From JBCFBK01 sp038562555 (GTDB taxonomy: Bacteria; Bacteroidota; Bacteroidia; Bacteroidales; Prolixibacteraceae): DNA of 16,365 nt. Positions 14,541 through 16,365 of the stretch are shown in pieces (position 1 is the first letter of the stretch; the number at the start of each line of letters is the position of its first letter). Below the pieces are notes generated by a model that saw nothing but the letters and a program-made list of their open reading frames with translations, did not search any database and had not been told where the DNA came from. The position numbers were made by a program, and so were the translations under genes. The DNA lies in the NCBI GenBank assembly GCA_038562555.1, contig JBCFBK010000079.1:1-16365 (forward strand), read 5' to 3'.

Positions 14541-15323
14541 ATGATTTTCCGCTTTTATCGTTATCATATTCTCTTGTGGGGTCTGTTTCTTTTTTCGTGT
14601 TCCAAAGAAAAAGAAGAACCCCAACTGGTTGTACAGGTTTCAACGATCGACGCGCTGATGCAGGGCATTTTTGACGGAAATACGTCCTTGTCTAAACTTG
14701 CCGGCTGGGGCGATTTTGGCATCGGTACCTTTCATGCGCTTGACGGAGAGATGATCCTCCTGGACGGATTATTTTACCAGGTAAAAGCAGACGGAAAAAT
14801 TTACAAACCTGAAAAGACAGGCTCGACACCCTTTGCTACCGTGACCTGGTTCAATCCGGAGCAATCGGGCGGTGTTTCTGCCATGAACTATACCGGATTA
14901 AAGACAGCGATTGATGGAATGATGGTAAGTGCCAACCTGTTTTATGCAGTTAAGTTGCACGGTACTTTCAACCGGGTTAAAACCCGCAGCGTCGCCGCCC
15001 AGCAAAAACCATATTCTACACTGACAGCAGCAACGGCAAGTCAGCCGGAATTCGAGAAGCAGGCTGTTACCGGCACGCTCACCGGATTTTACTGTCCACC
15101 CTTCGTGACCGGTATTAACGTCCCGGGATATCACCTTCATTTCCTGTCGGACGACCGGACATTCGGAGGTCATGTGCTGGAGCTGGAAATTGAGAGCGGA
15201 ACCTTATGGCTGGATCAGATCAGTAATTTCAAATTGATTTTACCGGACGAAGGGGGGTTTCTTGACACTGACCTGACTGATGACCTCTCGGATGAGCTTG
15301 AGGAAGTTGAAGGAGGAAGCTAA
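14541..15323 (+). CDS. alsD: Alpha-acetolactate decarboxylase, lipoprotein form
   Basis: This enzyme converts alpha-acetolactate to acetoin and CO2, the step before 2,3-butanediol. The 260-residue protein has the family's S-T-I-D-A-L-M-Q-G-I-F-D-G start (34-46), L-D-G-E-M (67-71, E70), H-G-T-F-N-R-V-K-T-R-S (140-150, R149) and the zinc ligands in Y-H-L-H-F (H198, H200) and G-G-H (H211). All key residues I know of in this part are present. Unusually, the first 20 residues are a lipoprotein signal ending L-F-L-F-S-C (C20), so the enzyme should be membrane-anchored outside the cytoplasm. The tail (from ~240) is a short acidic extension. It lies 24 bases after the STAS gene and 32 before the mutarotase gene. 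No acetolactate synthase is in the window. Confidence 0.92.
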   Translation: MIFRFYRYHILLWGLFLFSCSKEKEEPQLVVQVSTIDALMQGIFDGNTSLSKLAGWGDFGIGTFHALDGEMILLDGLFYQVKADGKIYKPEKTGSTPFATVTWFNPEQSGGVSAMNYTGLKTAIDGMMVSANLFYAVKLHGTFNRVKTRSVAAQQKPYSTLTAATASQPEFEKQAVTGTLTGFYCPPFVTGINVPGYHLHFLSDDRTFGGHVLELEIESGTLWLDQISNFKLILPDEGGFLDTDLTDDLSDELEEVEGGS

Positions 15324-15355
15324 CATCCGGTGAAGTTAATTTATTAACCTAAAAA

Positions 15356-16267
15356 ATGGAGATCATGATCGATATTGATGAACTGGACGACAAGTATAGT
15401 ATAGAAGGCGAACTGGGATTTGCCCAATTGGAAAATGAACTGGTTTTTGCGACTATTTCAAACAAGTATGCCGATGCGGACATTTGCCTGTACGGCGCTC
15501 ATGTCACAAGTTTCAGGCCCCATAACACCATGGAAATGCTCTGGGTCAGTCCGCTTAGCAATTTTCAGGAAGGAAGCCCCATCCGGGGCGGAATTCCGGT
15601 TTGCTTCCCCTGGTTCGGAATGCATAAAAGCGATCCGGAAAAACCGCAGCACGGCTTTGGCCGGCTGATGTACTGGGATGTTCTGCAGACGAGCTCGCTG
15701 CCAGGCGGTGAAACCATGATTCGTTTGCAGCTTCACTCCAATGAAGAAACCAAAGCCTTCTGGCCCCACGATTTTTGTGCCGAGATGGCGGTTATCGTTG
15801 GCAGAAATCTGACGGTCACGTTAAAAGTGACGAACACTTCCTCCCGGCCACTGGAATACAGCTGCGCGTTTCACTCGTACTTTACGGTATCGTCGGTGGA
15901 AAATATTGCTGTTGAAGGTTTGCAGCATACCAGGTATTACGATCAGTTGCAGGCAGATGACTTTACTCAGGAGACTCCCCAACTGGTTATCCTCAAGGCC
16001 GAAACCAGGCATTATTACGACACCGAAGTCCCCGTAGTGATCGACGATCCTTTTTTCAGGAGGAGAATTAAAGTGGCCAAATCGGGCAGCAAAGTGACGA
16101 CCGTGTGGAACCCGGGCGAAGAATCATGTGCCAAAATTCCGGATTTGCCCGACGATGCTTATCATGCCTTTCTATGTGTGGAGACGGTGAATGCTTTCAA
16201 TAATGCCGTCTCACTGGCTCCGGAAGAGACTCACGAAACCACAGCAATCATCGGACTGGAAGAATAA
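15356..16267 (+). CDS. D-hexose-6-phosphate mutarotase (aldose-1-epimerase family, YeaD-like)
   Basis: This 303-residue protein interconverts the alpha and beta anomers of hexose 6-phosphates, most likely glucose 6-phosphate, in the cytoplasm. It has the YeaD-branch motifs: G-A-H-V-T-S-F-R-P (47-55), S-P-I-R-G-G-I-P-V-C-F-P-W-F-G (74-88), Q-H-G-F-G-R (98-103, H99), A-F-H-S-Y-F (171-176, catalytic H173) and C-V-E-T-V-N (274-279, catalytic base E276). The length is typical. There is no signal peptide, unlike the gene before it. ATG 15356 is preceded by an A-rich stretch; ATG 15365 is an alternative that removes three residues. It is the last gene of the operon and is followed 20 bases later by a strong terminator. 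A metabolic link to the decarboxylase is possible but indirect. Confidence 0.92.
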   Translation: MEIMIDIDELDDKYSIEGELGFAQLENELVFATISNKYADADICLYGAHVTSFRPHNTMEMLWVSPLSNFQEGSPIRGGIPVCFPWFGMHKSDPEKPQHGFGRLMYWDVLQTSSLPGGETMIRLQLHSNEETKAFWPHDFCAEMAVIVGRNLTVTLKVTNTSSRPLEYSCAFHSYFTVSSVENIAVEGLQHTRYYDQLQADDFTQETPQLVILKAETRHYYDTEVPVVIDDPFFRRRIKVAKSGSKVTTVWNPGEESCAKIPDLPDDAYHAFLCVETVNAFNNAVSLAPEETHETTAIIGLEE

Positions 16268-16287
16268 AAGCAGCCTTTTTGAGCCTG

Positions 16288-16323
16288 AACGGGAGTAAAA
16301 ACCGGTCGGTTTTTACTCCCGTT
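16288..16323. terminator. Strong intrinsic terminator with a 16-bp perfect stem
   Basis: AACGGGAGTAAAAACC (16288-16303) and its exact reverse complement (16308-16323) flank the loop GGTC. A T-rich stretch (TGCATTTCTGTTCTT) follows on the plus strand. It closes the four-gene operon ending at 16267. A minus-strand reading is followed by CAGGCTCAAAAAGG, so it could also serve as a weaker bidirectional terminator. Confidence 0.88.
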
Positions 16324-16365
16324 TGCATTTCTGTTCTTAAATTTGAAGCGGATAAATTTAATGCG

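Overview
The window looks like chromosomal DNA of a Bacteroidota bacterium, probably from an environmental Bacteroidales/Marinilabiliales-type lineage. The reasons are: almost no Shine-Dalgarno sequences before the starts; -7 promoter elements of the TAnnTTTG kind; a glutaminase-A-like (DUF4965/DUF1793) protein; large outer-membrane beta-barrel proteins; and an ABC half-transporter of a type common in that phylum. The lineage is inferred from these traits only. I see no rRNA, tRNA, CRISPR array, insertion sequence or phage gene.

Layout. (1) Bases 1-414 hold the 3' end of a glutaminase-A-like protein, closed by a strong terminator. (2) On the minus strand, 2455-490 is a two-gene operon: a DUF4212 small subunit followed by a sodium:solute symporter of the acetate-type VC_2705 subfamily. 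(3) A 398-bp divergent intergenic region follows. (4) On the plus strand, 2854-10329 is a run of six genes: a PrsW-family intramembrane protease, an ECF sigma factor, a membrane anti-sigma factor, a membrane-anchored protein with about 14 D-A-E-K-L-G-type repeats, a 979-residue predicted outer-membrane zinc metalloprotease with a C-terminal barrel, and a lipoprotein. A terminator-like hairpin closes the run. (5) A 1014-residue ABCG-like half-transporter stands alone between two hairpins. (6) Bases 13631-16267 form a second operon: an RsbW-type kinase, an RsbV/SpoIIAA-type STAS antagonist, a lipoprotein acetolactate decarboxylase and a hexose-6-phosphate mutarotase. It ends in a perfect 16-bp terminator stem.

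How the genes may work together. The PrsW / ECF sigma / anti-sigma trio resembles the Bacillus PrsW-RsiW-sigmaW proteolytic relay, but all parts sit side by side and are followed by envelope proteins of unknown role. I consider this six-gene locus the best candidate for an undescribed envelope-sensing system. The second operon joins a partner-switching phosphorelay to an apparently extracytoplasmic acetoin-forming enzyme. No cognate phosphatase or target is visible in the window for that relay.
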